Assembly (NCBI RefSeq): GCF_030035675.1
Contig: NC_084484.1
Location: 187,924,934-187,988,933 of the forward strand
Direction of reading: 5' to 3'
From: Rhineura floridana
Taxonomy: Eukaryota > Chordata > Lepidosauria > Squamata > Rhineuridae
Length of the DNA stretch: 64,000 nucleotides
Shown piece after piece: positions 10,450 through 20,278 of the stretch. Position 1 is the first letter of the stretch; the number at the start of each line of letters is the position of its first letter. The position numbers and the translations under genes were made by a program. The notes beneath the pieces are model-generated. The model saw only the letters and a list, made by a program, of their open reading frames with translations, ran no database searches and was not told the origin of the DNA.

Positions 10450-13357
10450 AACATAAGAACATAAGAAGAGCCTGCTGGATCAGGCCAGTGGCCCATCTAG
10501 TCCAGCATCCTGTTCTCACAGTGGCCAACCAGGTGCCTGGGGGAAGCCCGCAAGCAGGACCCGAGTGCAAGAACACTCTCCCCTCCTGAGGCTTCCGGCA
10601 ACTGGTTTTCAGAAGCATGCTGCCTCTGACTAGGGTGGCAGAGCACAGCCATCATGGCTAGTAGCCATTGATAGCCCTGTCCTCCATGAATTTGTCTAAT
10701 CTTCTTTTAAAGCCATCCAAGCTGGTGGCCATTACTGCATCTTGTGGGAGCAAATTCCATAGTTTAACTATGCGCTGAGTAAAGAAGTACTTCCTTTTGT
10801 CTGTCCTGAATCTTCCAACATTCAGCTTCTTTGAATGTCCACGAGTTCTAGTATTATGAGAGAGGGAGAAGAACTTTTCTCTATCCACTTTCTCAATGCC
10901 ATGCATAATTTTATACACTTCTATCACGTCTCCTCTGACTCGCCTTTTCTCTAAACTAAAAAGCCCCAAATGCTGCAACCTTTCCTCGTAAGGGAGTCGC
11001 TCCATCCCCTTGATCATTCTGGTTGCCCTCTTCTGAACCTTTTCCAACTCTATAATATCCTTTCTGAGATGAGGCGACCAGAACTGTACACAGTATTCCA
11101 AATGCGGTCGCACCATAGATTTATACAACGGCATTATGATATCGGCTGTTTTATTTTCAATACCTTTCCTAATTATCGCTAGCATGGAATTTGCCTTTTT
11201 CACAGCTGCCGCACACTGGGTCGACATTTTCATCGTGCTGTCCACCACAACCCCGAGGTCTCTCTCCTGGTCAGTCACCGCCAGTTCAGACCCCATGAGC
11301 GTATATGTGAAATTAAGATTTTTTGCTCCAATATGCATAATTTTACACTTGTTTATATTGAATTGCATTTGCCATTTTTCCGCCCATTCACTCAGTTTGG
11401 AGAGGTCTTTTTGGAGCTCTTCGCAATCCCTTTTTGTTTTAACAACCCTAAACAATTTAGTGTCGTCAGCAAACTTGGCCACTTCACTGCTCACTCCTAA
11501 TTCTAGGTCATTAATGAACAAGTTGAAAAGTACAGGTCCCAATACCGATCCTTGAGGGACTCCACTTTCTACAGCCCTCCATTGGGAGAACTGTCCGTTT
11601 ATTCCTACTCTCTGCTTTCTGCTTCTTAACCAATTCCTTATCCACAAGAGGACCTCTCCTCTTATTCCATGACTGCTAAGCTTCCTCAGAAGCCTTTGGT
11701 GAGGTACCTTGTCAAACGCTTTTTGAAAGTCTAAGTACACTATGTCCACTGGATCACCTCTATCTATATGCTTGTTGACACTCTCAAAGAATTCTAATAG
11801 GTTACTGAGACAGGACTTTCCCTTGCAGAAGCCATGCTGGCTCTGCTTCAGCAAGGCTTGTTCTTCTATGTGCTTAGTTAATCTAGCTTTAATAATACTT
11901 TCTACCAGTTTTCCAGGGACAGAAGTTAAGCTAACTGGCCTGTAATTTCTGGGATCCCCTCTGGATCCCTTTTTGAAGATTGGCGTTACATTGGCCACTT
12001 TCCAGTCCTCAGGCACGGAGGAGGACCCGAGGGACAAGTTACATATTTTAGTTAGCAGATCAGCAATTTCACCTTTGAGTTCTTTGAGAACTCTCGGGTG
12101 GATGCCATCCAGGCCCGGTGATTTGTCAGTTTTTATATTGTCCATTAAGCTTAGAACTTCCTCTCTCGTTACCACTATTTGTCTCAGTTCCTCAGAATCC
12201 CTTCCTGCAAATGTTAGTTCAGGTTCAGGGATCTGCCCTATATCTTCCACTGTGAAGACAGATGCAAAGAATTCATTTAGCTTCTCTGCAATCTCCTTAT
12301 CGTTCTTTAGTACACCTTTGATTCCCTTATCATCCAAGGGTCCAATTGTCTCCCTAGATGGTCTCCTGCTTTGAATGTATTTATAGAATTTTTTGTTGTT
12401 GGTTTTTATGTTCTTAGCAATGTGCTCCTCAAATTCTTTTTTAGCATCCCTTATTGTCTTCTTGCATTTCTTTTGCCAGAGTTTGTGTTCTTTTTTATTT
12501 TCTTCATTCGGACAAGACTTCCATTTTCTGAAGGAAGACTTTTTGCCTCTAAGAGCTTCCTTGACTTTGCTCGTTAACCATGCTGGCATCTTCTTGGCCC
12601 TGGCGGTACCTTTTCTGATCTGCGGTATGCACTCCAGTTGAGCTTCTAATATAGTGTTTTTAAATAACTTCCAAGCATTTTCGAGTGATGTGACCCTCTG
12701 GACTTTGTTTTTCAGCTTTCTTTTTACCAATCCCCTCATTTTTGTGAAGTTTCCTCTTTTGAAGTCAAATGTGACCGTGTTGGATTTTCTTGGCAATTGG
12801 CCAGTTACATGTATGTTTAATTTAATAGCACTGTGGTCACTGCTCCCAATCGGTTCAACAACACTTACATCTCGCACCAGGTCCCGGTCCCCACTGAGGA
12901 TTAAGTCCAGGGTTGCCGTCCCTCTGGTCGGTTCCATGACCAACTGATCTAGGGAATAGTCATTTAGAATATCTAGAAACTTTGCTTCTTTGTCATGACT
13001 GGAACACATATGCAGCCAGTCTATGTCCGGGTAGTTGAAGTCACCCATTACTACCACATTTCCTAGTTTGGATGCTTCCTCAATTTCATATCTCATCTCA
13101 AGGTCTCCCTGAGCATTTTGATCAGGGGGACGATAGATCGTTCCCAGTATTAAGTCCCTCCTGGGGCACGGTATCACCACCCACAACAATTCTGTGGAGG
13201 AGTCTGCCTCTTTGGGGGTTTCGAGCTTGCTGGATTCAATGCCTTCTTTCACGTATAGAGCGACTCCGCCACCAATACGTCCTTCCCTGTCCTTCCGATA
13301 TAGTTTATATCCAGGGATAACCGTATCCCACTGGTTTTCTCCATTCCACCAGAAAAC
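10450..13357 (-). mobile_element. CR1 LINE, 5'-truncated, with long open reverse transcriptase frame
   Basis: On the minus strand this element runs from within the endonuclease (NGENQWDTVIPGYKLYRKDR at the truncated 5' end) through [13 protein letters not shown] and GSSDHSAIKL. It continues through the RT blocks [49 protein letters not shown] and KFADDTKLF to the C-terminal RRLDKFMEDRAINGY. The 3' UTR ends in two copies of the octamer TTCTTATG (complement at 10450-10468), the terminal CR1 repeat. About 900 codons are open without a stop, so the insertion is young. Its 3' end abuts the 3' end of the Vingi-like LINE, giving a tail-to-tail arrangement. Confidence 0.9.
10658..13357 (-). CDS. CR1 ORF2 protein: AP endonuclease (partial) and reverse transcriptase
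   Basis: The uninterrupted frame covers about 900 codons of a CR1 ORF2. The endonuclease nicks target DNA and the reverse transcriptase copies the CR1 RNA at the nick. The active-site box is FADD, as usual for CR1. The first methionine upstream in this frame lies at 13441, inside the neighbouring L2 fragment, so its first 28 codons are not CR1 sequence. The true N-terminus, including the first endonuclease motif, is missing through 5' truncation. Whether it is expressed is unknown; truncation removed its own promoter region. Confidence 0.8.
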   Translation of the reverse strand, partial: VFWWNGENQWDTVIPGYKLYRKDREGRIGGGVALYVKEGIESSKLETPKEADSSTELLWVVIPCPRRDLILGTIYRPPDQNAQGDLEMRYEIEEASKLGNVVVMGDFNYPDIDWLHMCSSHDKEAKFLDILNDYSLDQLVMEPTRGTATLDLILSGDRDLVRDVSVVEPIGSSDHSAIKLNIHVTGQLPRKSNTVTFDFKRGNFTKMRGLVKRKLKNKVQRVTSLENAWKLFKNTILEAQLECIPQIRKGTARAKKMPAWLTSKVKEALRGKKSSFRKWKSCPNEENKKEHKLWQKKCKKTIRDAKKEFEEHIAKNIKTNNKKFYKYIQSRRPSRETIGPLDDKGIKGVLKNDKEIAEKLNEFFASVFTVEDIGQIPEPELTFAGRDSEELRQIVVTREEVLSLMDNIKTDKSPGLDGIHPRVLKELKGEIADLLTKICNLSLGSSSVPEDWKVANVTPIFKKGSRGDPRNYRPVSLTSVPGKLVESIIKARLTKHIEEQALLKQSQHGFCKGKSCLSNLLEFFESVNKHIDRGDPVDIVYLDFQKAFDKVPHQRLLRKLSSHGIRGEVLLWIRNWLRSRKQRVGINGQFSQWRAVESGVPQGSVLGPVLFNLFINDLELGVSSEVAKFADDTKLFRVVKTKRDCEELQKDLSKLSEWAEKWQMQFNINKCKIMHIGAKNLNFTYTLMGSELAVTDQERDLGVVVDSTMKMSTQCAAAVKKANSMLAIIRKGIENKTADIIMPLYKSMVRPHLEYCVQFWSPHLRKDIIELEKVQKRATRMIKGMERLPYEERLQHLGLFSLEKRRVRGDVIEVYKIMHGIEKVDREKFFSLSHNTRTRGHSKKLNVGRFRTDKRKYFFTQRIVKLWNLLPQDAVMATSLDGFKRRLDKFMEDRAINGY

Positions 13358-14055
13358 ATTGAGAAAACATTCCCATTTCCTAGGCATTTGATGGCTGAAG
13401 GGGACTGTTCCTGGCAACCCAGAGCTCACTGGACAGAGCAAAATGCGGCAGCGAGACTGATCACTGGGGCAGGTATCGCCAACATATCACCCTGCTGCTG
13501 AAAGAATTGCACTGGCTGCCCATTTGCTACTGGGCCAAGTTCAAGGTTCTAGTTTTGGTGTACAAAGCCCTATATAGCTTGGGACCAGGATACCTGAAAG
13601 ACCGTCTTACCCCTTATACACCCAGTCAGTCACTACACTCTGCAGGTGGGGGCTCCTGCAGATACCATCTTATCAGGAGGTTCGTTCTGCACAACATTGG
13701 AAACAGACCTTTAGTGTGGTGGCACCTACCCTGTGGAATTCCCTCCCCTTAAATATTAGGCAGGCGCCATCTCTGCTATCTTTTTGGTGCCTTTTGAAGA
13801 CTTTCCTTTTTCAACAAGCCTTTTAAGTTGAGAGCTATCCCAGTCTGTGTCTGTGTCAGAATTGCTTAATATGTTTTTAATAATGTTTTTAACACTTTTT
13901 AAAAAGTTTTTAAAATGTTTTTAACACTTTGTCTTGATGTATTTTAAGATTTGTTTTTATGATGTTTTGAAGTGTTTTTAGTGCCTTGTTTGCCGCCCTG
14001 GGCTCCTGCTGGGAGGAAGGGCGGGATACAAAATAAATAAATAAATAAATAATCC
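13358..14055 (+). mobile_element. L2 LINE 3' end, right copy of the duplicated block
   Basis: It repeats the L2 reverse transcriptase C-terminus of 4828-5255 (HWLPICYWAKFKVLVLVYKA, GPGYLKDRLTPYTPSQS) and then continues into the true L2 3' end. The tail is GCCGCCCTGGGCTCCTGCTGG, GGGCGGGATACAAAATAAAT and a (TAAA)n tract ending near 14052. It is about 95 percent identical by eye to the left copy. Confidence 0.8.
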
Positions 14056-15468
14056 GCAACTCTTTTTAGAATGTTTTTAATTGTTTTCAGAATGCTTTGT
14101 GTTGTTGAAATGTTTTGTTGTAAATGTGTTTGCCATCCTGAGCTCCTTAAAGGAAGGCCTGACAGGCAGGGAGGGTGACGGCAGGGACAGCGCTGCTGTT
14201 GCCTGGCCTCAGTGCAGGGTCTGGTCCTGGGGTTTGCATCTCCTCCTCTGGTTGGGGAGAAGCGTCTTCACATGCAGAAATTGTCCATTTGCAAGAAGAA
14301 GCCCCTGCACCACCGGCCTGAGAGACAGAACCCTTCAGTGTCCTTTGGAAACGCATCCTTCCCCCACTAGGCAGGCCTGTGGCTGTGGCAGGATGCAAGG
14401 CAGACCTAGAAAGGTGCTCCTCCTCAGGTGGGCCGAAGGCAGGAGTCGTACCTGGTCACGCACGGGCTGGTGGTCAGGTACTGGATCAAGCAAGCCAGGA
14501 GAGGGGAGGGAGGTCTGCACTGCAAATCGAAACAACAGGCTGCTCAGAGCAAGGGAAGCTTTTACAGGGTCTGCTGCCCCTCCACTGGCTGCTGAAGTCA
14601 GGTGACATCTTCAAGCTGTAGGGTCAGCTGGCAGCACGTGGGTCAGGGCTGCATCCTGGGGTCACCCATGACCCAGAGAGTCTGGGAGGGGCAGGGGAGA
14701 GATCCGTGGCTGTGCAGATGTTTATATGTAATCTTTTATTGACTGTCCAGATAAAATTTACAATATGATATAACAAAAGTTTTTGTGGCTGTGCAGATGT
14801 GCTTAAGGGCTGCCGTTCCTATAAGTGCCAGCCAGAATGGGAGCTGGAGTCCGGAGGGCACCAGGTCCGTCCCAGCCACCCCATCCCACCCTGGTCTAGG
14901 GAGCCTGGCCTGGCTGGGCCACTGCCCACAGTGCTGGTGGTGCAGGGGGCTGGCCAGCTGAGCTCCCGATTTGAGGCCTTCCACAACACCACCAGCTACC
15001 CCAGGTCATTTATGAACATGTCGCGTAGCAGGTCATAGCAGATACCCTGGAAGGTCCCACCAAAGGGGGGGGGTTGTCATACTTGTGTGGGGGGGGTCTC
15101 AGCCTGCCCTCTTTCCGAGCCCTCCAGCTAAACCAGGAAATCTCTGGCTGCTCCACAGCCGGAGCAGAAGCTGTAGGGCAAGGCCCCCCCCACAGCTGCC
15201 TGGCAGCCGCTCCCTGCCCCCCCCCGGACTGCTCGGGGCCTCCCCAGGGCCCTCATCAGCCCGGCACCAGCGCCGCATCCTCCCTGATTGGGCGCTTTAG
15301 GGTTGCACCTCCGGCTCAGGTGTGCGGCTGAGCCCCGTGGGAGCCTCTCCACCTCGTTGCTATGATCTGAGGCCCCTGGCTGCACACGCAGGGAGAGGGA
15401 GAGGGAGGGGGAGCGGTCTGTGGGGCAGGCAAGGCTGGACCAGGAGGCTGCAGCCTGCCTCTGCCGAG
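14056..15468. other. 5' flank of CNGA4 without a supported gene
   Basis: A short L2-tail remnant (GTTTGCCATCCTGAGCTCCT) lies at about 14126-14155. At 14722-14784 a 63-bp AT-rich piece is flanked by a perfect 16-bp direct repeat, GTGGCTGTGCAGATGT (14706-14721 and 14785-14800), which looks like a short retrotransposed 3' end. From 15060 to 15468 the sequence is GC-rich, with several C or G runs, and may include the CNGA4 promoter. I can see no clear TATA box. Confidence 0.45.
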
Positions 15469-15575
15469 ATGAACAGGCTGGCCCGGCTCTTCAGAGGCCA
15501 GGCCAAGGACCAGGAGGGGAAGGCCGAGCTCATCAAAACCAGGGGGGGCACCTCTGGAGCTGCCCCCAAGCAGCA
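15469..15575 (+). CDS. CNGA4: CNGA4 exon 1 (N-terminus)
   Basis: It encodes [20 protein letters not shown] and 15 further residues, ending in phase 2 at the donor CAGCA|GTAAGT. The N-terminus is cytosolic and poorly conserved in the family, so the exon is called from the open frame, good donor and phase match to exon 2 rather than from similarity. An additional upstream exon or another first exon cannot be excluded. Confidence 0.65.
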
Positions 15576-18500
15576 GTAAGTGGGGGGAGCTCCTGCCGAG
15601 TCACGCCAAGACAAGTACTGGGGGGCCCAGGGGGCAAGAGGGGAGGGGGAGCCCCAGGCCAGCAGGAGATGTGCCAGGTGCTGTACCAGGCAGAGGCCTG
15701 AGGAGGGGCAGGCAGGGGCCCACACCCTTGGAGCCAGAGGTCGATTCCTTCCAGGCGCTGTGGGAGTACCAAGGGGTTCATCTGACAATGGGGTAGCCGG
15801 AGTGGATTTGGCCCTGCTTCCCAGGCCCTCCTCCTGCTAGGATGGTCAAGGCAGCGTACCTAGCTCCTCGACAACAACCCTGTGAGGGAGGCTAGGCTGA
15901 GGGAGTGTTTCTGGCCCGATTCCGCAGGGAGCGAGGAGGGGGGGCTGGCTCTCCCTGGCTAAGTCCAGCGCCAGCCACACTCCCAGGGCTGCAGGTCCAG
16001 GTTTAAAATGAAACTAGTCAGCAGGTTTGAACCCGACCTTTCCTCTTCCCCTCCATCCCAGAGGCCTCAGGAGTGAGGTCCTTCCCCACTGGCCTACCCG
16101 GGGGGGGGGGTCCAATAAGAGGGTCTGCAAGGCCAGAGTTTACCCTGAAGGACAGGTTGTTTATTCCAGATATTTCCAGACATTTCTAAGCGCCCTTCCC
16201 AAAGGAAATGAGGAAGAGGGTGGCAGAATATATGTTCCTGTTTGCAGCATCTTTGCTCCCCTCCTCCCCCTGCAGCTCATTCCCTGCTGATCCATCCCCA
16301 ACAAGGGCAGGGAGCCCTTCATTTGCATCATCTCTGCAGGTGGCAGGTTTGTGCCCTGCTGGGGGGATTGAGCGGGCCCGTGTTTTGGTGGGTCTCAGGG
16401 CTGGACACTGGGCGTGGCCAAGCAAGGCCTTTCCAGCGGGGCCACCCCCTCCAGGCCAATGGCCAGGAGAGCCCCGGAAGGGCCACGCCCATCTCTCTTT
16501 GGCCCCAAGGTCCCCTTGCCTCTCCGCGCATTCCAAGGCATTCCACATGTTTCACTCCACAGGATTCTTCTGGGGCTCCGGCCCACTGGCAGGACATTGC
16601 AGGCTCCTCGCTGGGGCTATTTCGGCCCGGCCTCATTTTCTTTGCGCCAGGGCTCAGCCCAGGGGAGGCTGAAGTGATCATAAGAGATGTGGATGATGAG
16701 CATGTGCAGAGTGCCATTCACTCGCCACTGGGCAGAAGGGAGGTTTATCTCCAGCCCCTCTCCTTTTGGGCATCATGCTCTGTGAGTGACCGATGGCTGT
16801 GGCCATGCCAGTCTCCAAGGAACTCCTTAAATCAGCCGTTGCCAACGTGGCGCCTTCCAGATCTTTTGGACTACATCAGCCACTTGCGAATCTGACCCCC
16901 TGCAAGTGTCCAGGCTCCCCCTTCACCTGCCTCCCCCTCCCCCAATTGTTTCTGTTCTCCTCTGACTCCTCCGCCTGCCTTCTCCTCCCACCCCAGCAAT
17001 GACCACAGTGAGAAGAGGCGAATCCTGGACCCATCCGGAGACTGTCACTCCTTGTGGCTGAACGTGATGGTGGCCCCCATCCTGTACAACTGGATCATCC
17101 TCATCTGCAGGTGATTGGGGGGGAGGGGGGAGCAGGGGTGCGCTTGGGCTGGTCCCTGCCCTGGCCACTGTCTCTGGCTAGAGGTGCACACATGCATTGC
17201 CCAAGGAGGGAGTGGAAAAAGGAAGGAAAGGTATAGAAACCACGGATTTCAACATTTCTTCCTTTCTCCGCTTGTTTTCGGATGTGTTGCCCACATTTCC
17301 ACCCAAAAAAAAGGAAAGCCAAGCTGACTGACTCAGGACCCACAAGACAGACTATTAAACAGGAATAGGTCTTTAAAACAAAATGCAGCACGGTGGGGGG
17401 GGGCAGGAAGGCGGGAGAAACAAACAGCAAAAAGGCCTTTGGGTGAAATCAGTGTAAATCATCAGTTCTGTCTAAATGGGAAAGCAGTTCTTGGGCTGTT
17501 GGGTTCGGGGGGCCTCTCTTGGGAGGGAGGGTTGCCGGACACTGAGGATGTGATATTTGGGGAGCCCCTGTGGGGAAAGGGGGCTGGAGCACAGAGAGGA
17601 GCTGGTGGAGGGTCCCACAGCAGGCATCAAGGGGCTAGAGTCCACAGGGCCCCACAGCAGCAAGGGGAAAGGGAGAGGGATTGGAGGGGACCCTGTCCTC
17701 TAACCCCACCCCTCCCCTGCAGCTGCTGTAGTGGCCTGGTTAGAGCTTTCATTCTCCTCAGGTCCTGTTTCCCTGACCTGCAGCGCAAGTACCTGTATGT
17801 GTGGCTGGCCCTTGACTACCTCTGCGACCTGCTGTACCTGCTGGACATCGGGGTGCACTTCCACACCGGTCAGTCATGCCATCTTCAATGCCCAGAGCTC
17901 CCTTCCCTCCTCCTCCTGCCCTCCTGAATCCCTGCTGAAGAATGCATCGCCCACCCCCATCATCCTCTGGGCGGTGAATCTGCATCCACCGGCTGCTCAG
18001 TGGAAGAGCACCAGGTTTGGTCCCCAATGGCATCCAGGAGTGTAGTCCTCTGGGGCCACCGTAGACTCCTTCCTTTTGGGGGGCAGAGTCCCAGGCAAGT
18101 CCGTATCTACAAGCCAATCAGCATGAAAGGGGAGCCTGTTAGCCAGTGAGAAGAGTCCTTGTCATTTTGTGCTGATTGGAGCCAATCAGAGTGAAAGGAG
18201 GTGAGTTGGCCACCGAGAAGACTCTTCTCAGTAGCTAACACACAGCCTCCCCTTTCATGTTGCCTGCTAGGGACATCTGTTGTAGTTGTTGTAGAGTGTG
18301 GACACAGAGAGAAATGGAAACTAAGTAAAGGGGACAAGGGAGCGTGGCTGTTGATGGCTGTCCAATGGCTAGTATACCAGTTAGAGTTTAAGAACATAAG
18401 AACATAAGAAGAGCCTGCTGGATCAGGCCAGTGGCCCATCTAGTCCAGCATCCTGTTCTCACAGTGGCCAACCAGGTGCCAGTTTTAGTAAATTAGCAGA

Positions 18501-20247
18501 GTTTAGCTTAGTGTAGCTCGCTATAAGAGAACTAGAAAAGGTCCTCAAATGCAAAGATGTATCACGGAACACCAAAGTCAGGATCATTCAGACCATGGTA
18601 TTCCCGATCTCTATGTATGAATGTGAAAGTTGGACAGTGAAAAAAGCGGATAAGAGAAAAATCAACTCATTTGAATGTGGTGTTGGAGGAGAGCTTTGCA
18701 CATACCATGGACTGCAAAAAAGACAAATAATTGGGTGTTAGAACACATTATACCAGAACTATCACTAGAAGCTAAAATGATAAAACTGAGGTTATCATAC
18801 TTTGGACACATCATTAGAAGACCTGATTCACTAGAAAAGACAATAATGCTGGGAAAAACAGAAGCGAGTAGAAAAAGAGGAAGGCCAAACAAGAGATGGA
18901 TTGATTCCCTAAAGGAAGCCACAGAGCTGAACTTCCAAGATCTGAGCAGGGTGGTTCATGACAGATGCTCTTGGAGGTCGCTGATTCATAGGGTCGCCAT
19001 AAGTCCTAGCGACTTGAAGGCACATGACGATGACAACAACAGCTCACTCAGTGCTCTGTGCTGCAGGGGGGTGATTTTACCCTAGTGAAAGTGAGATTTT
19101 ACCTTGCTTTAAATCGCTTAGACTTTCAAAACAAGAAAAGACTCCTTCATTCATAGACTCACACACTGGACGGGAAAGGTGCGGCTTCTGTCTTGCTGAC
19201 TAAGGCGGAGGCTGCCGTGGCCGTGCTGGACGGTGCCCCCATGCTAGAGGAGTCAGAGAGAACATGGCTCCTTCTGTTCTGGTGGTCAGCAGAGGAGAGA
19301 GAAACAGGAAGGGGAGTCAGAGGTGCGAAGAGCTCCCTGGGACATATCAATTTATACGGAAAGAAGACAGAAAAGGTGGGCGCAGGTCAGGGGCAGCCCA
19401 GGAAGCTGGGAGGACTCTCTCTCTCCCTCCAGGCAAAGAGGACCAAAGGGGAGCTGCTCTTGTCACGCTTGCAACAGCTGTGACTGTCACGAAGGGACCC
19501 TGCACTTCTGAATTTGCCGCTGCGCCACTGGCCGGCACCTTCAGGCCAGGCTGGACAAGAAGCCTTGTCTGAAACCGTGCAGAGCCAAGACGGAGCCTGA
19601 TGGACCAGTCCTTCCCAGCCCCCCCCCCCCCCCCGCTCGGTTTCTCTCCGTTGTGCTCTGCAGTTACACGGTCGCCCACAAGGGGGCAGCAGCTGCCCAG
19701 AACATAACAACATAGGAACATCAGAAGAGCCTGCTGGATCAGGCCAGTGGCCCATCTAGTCCAGCATCCTGTTCTCACAGTGGCCAACCAGGTGCCTGGG
19801 GGACCAGCTTTGAAGGCCTGGTAAAGCTGGTCCGGTAAGGATGCTCAGGAGGACTGGGGGGGAGGGGGAGGGTGTGCCTGGTCTCCTTGGCCCTCTCCTC
19901 TGCCCCTCCTGCTCCCTGGGCCTTGTTCCTGCCCCAAAGAGAGGGCTTCTCCCCTCCCCCTTCTCTGCCATCCCAGGATGTAGGCAGCTCAGGGGCTGCT
20001 GCATGCAAGTTGGGGATGCCAGGCCTTGAGGACCCTCTGCTTGTGGATGTGGCAGGGACTCAGGTGGGGAGGGGAGAGTTCTTCTTCCCCAGCTCCAGGG
20101 GCCAGAGAAGGGAAACAGCTTCCCTCAGTTCTCCAGCCATGCGTCTCATAGTGAGGGCCCTGTGTGATGTAGTGGCAAACCCTGGTCTGTTGCAGGGCCC
20201 TTGGGTGGCATCTTAGCAGGGGCCTTGTGGCAGAAATCTTCATGGGC

Positions 20248-20278
<31 letters not shown>

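Noticed and set aside
11136-13391. Several open frames on the + strand
   Set aside because: They are the antisense shadow of the minus-strand CR1 reverse transcriptase.
13358-13441. Methionine start of the 927-codon frame at the CR1
   Set aside because: The first 28 codons read antisense through the adjacent L2 fragment. They are not part of a CR1 protein, so the CR1 frame is treated as 5'-truncated at 13357.
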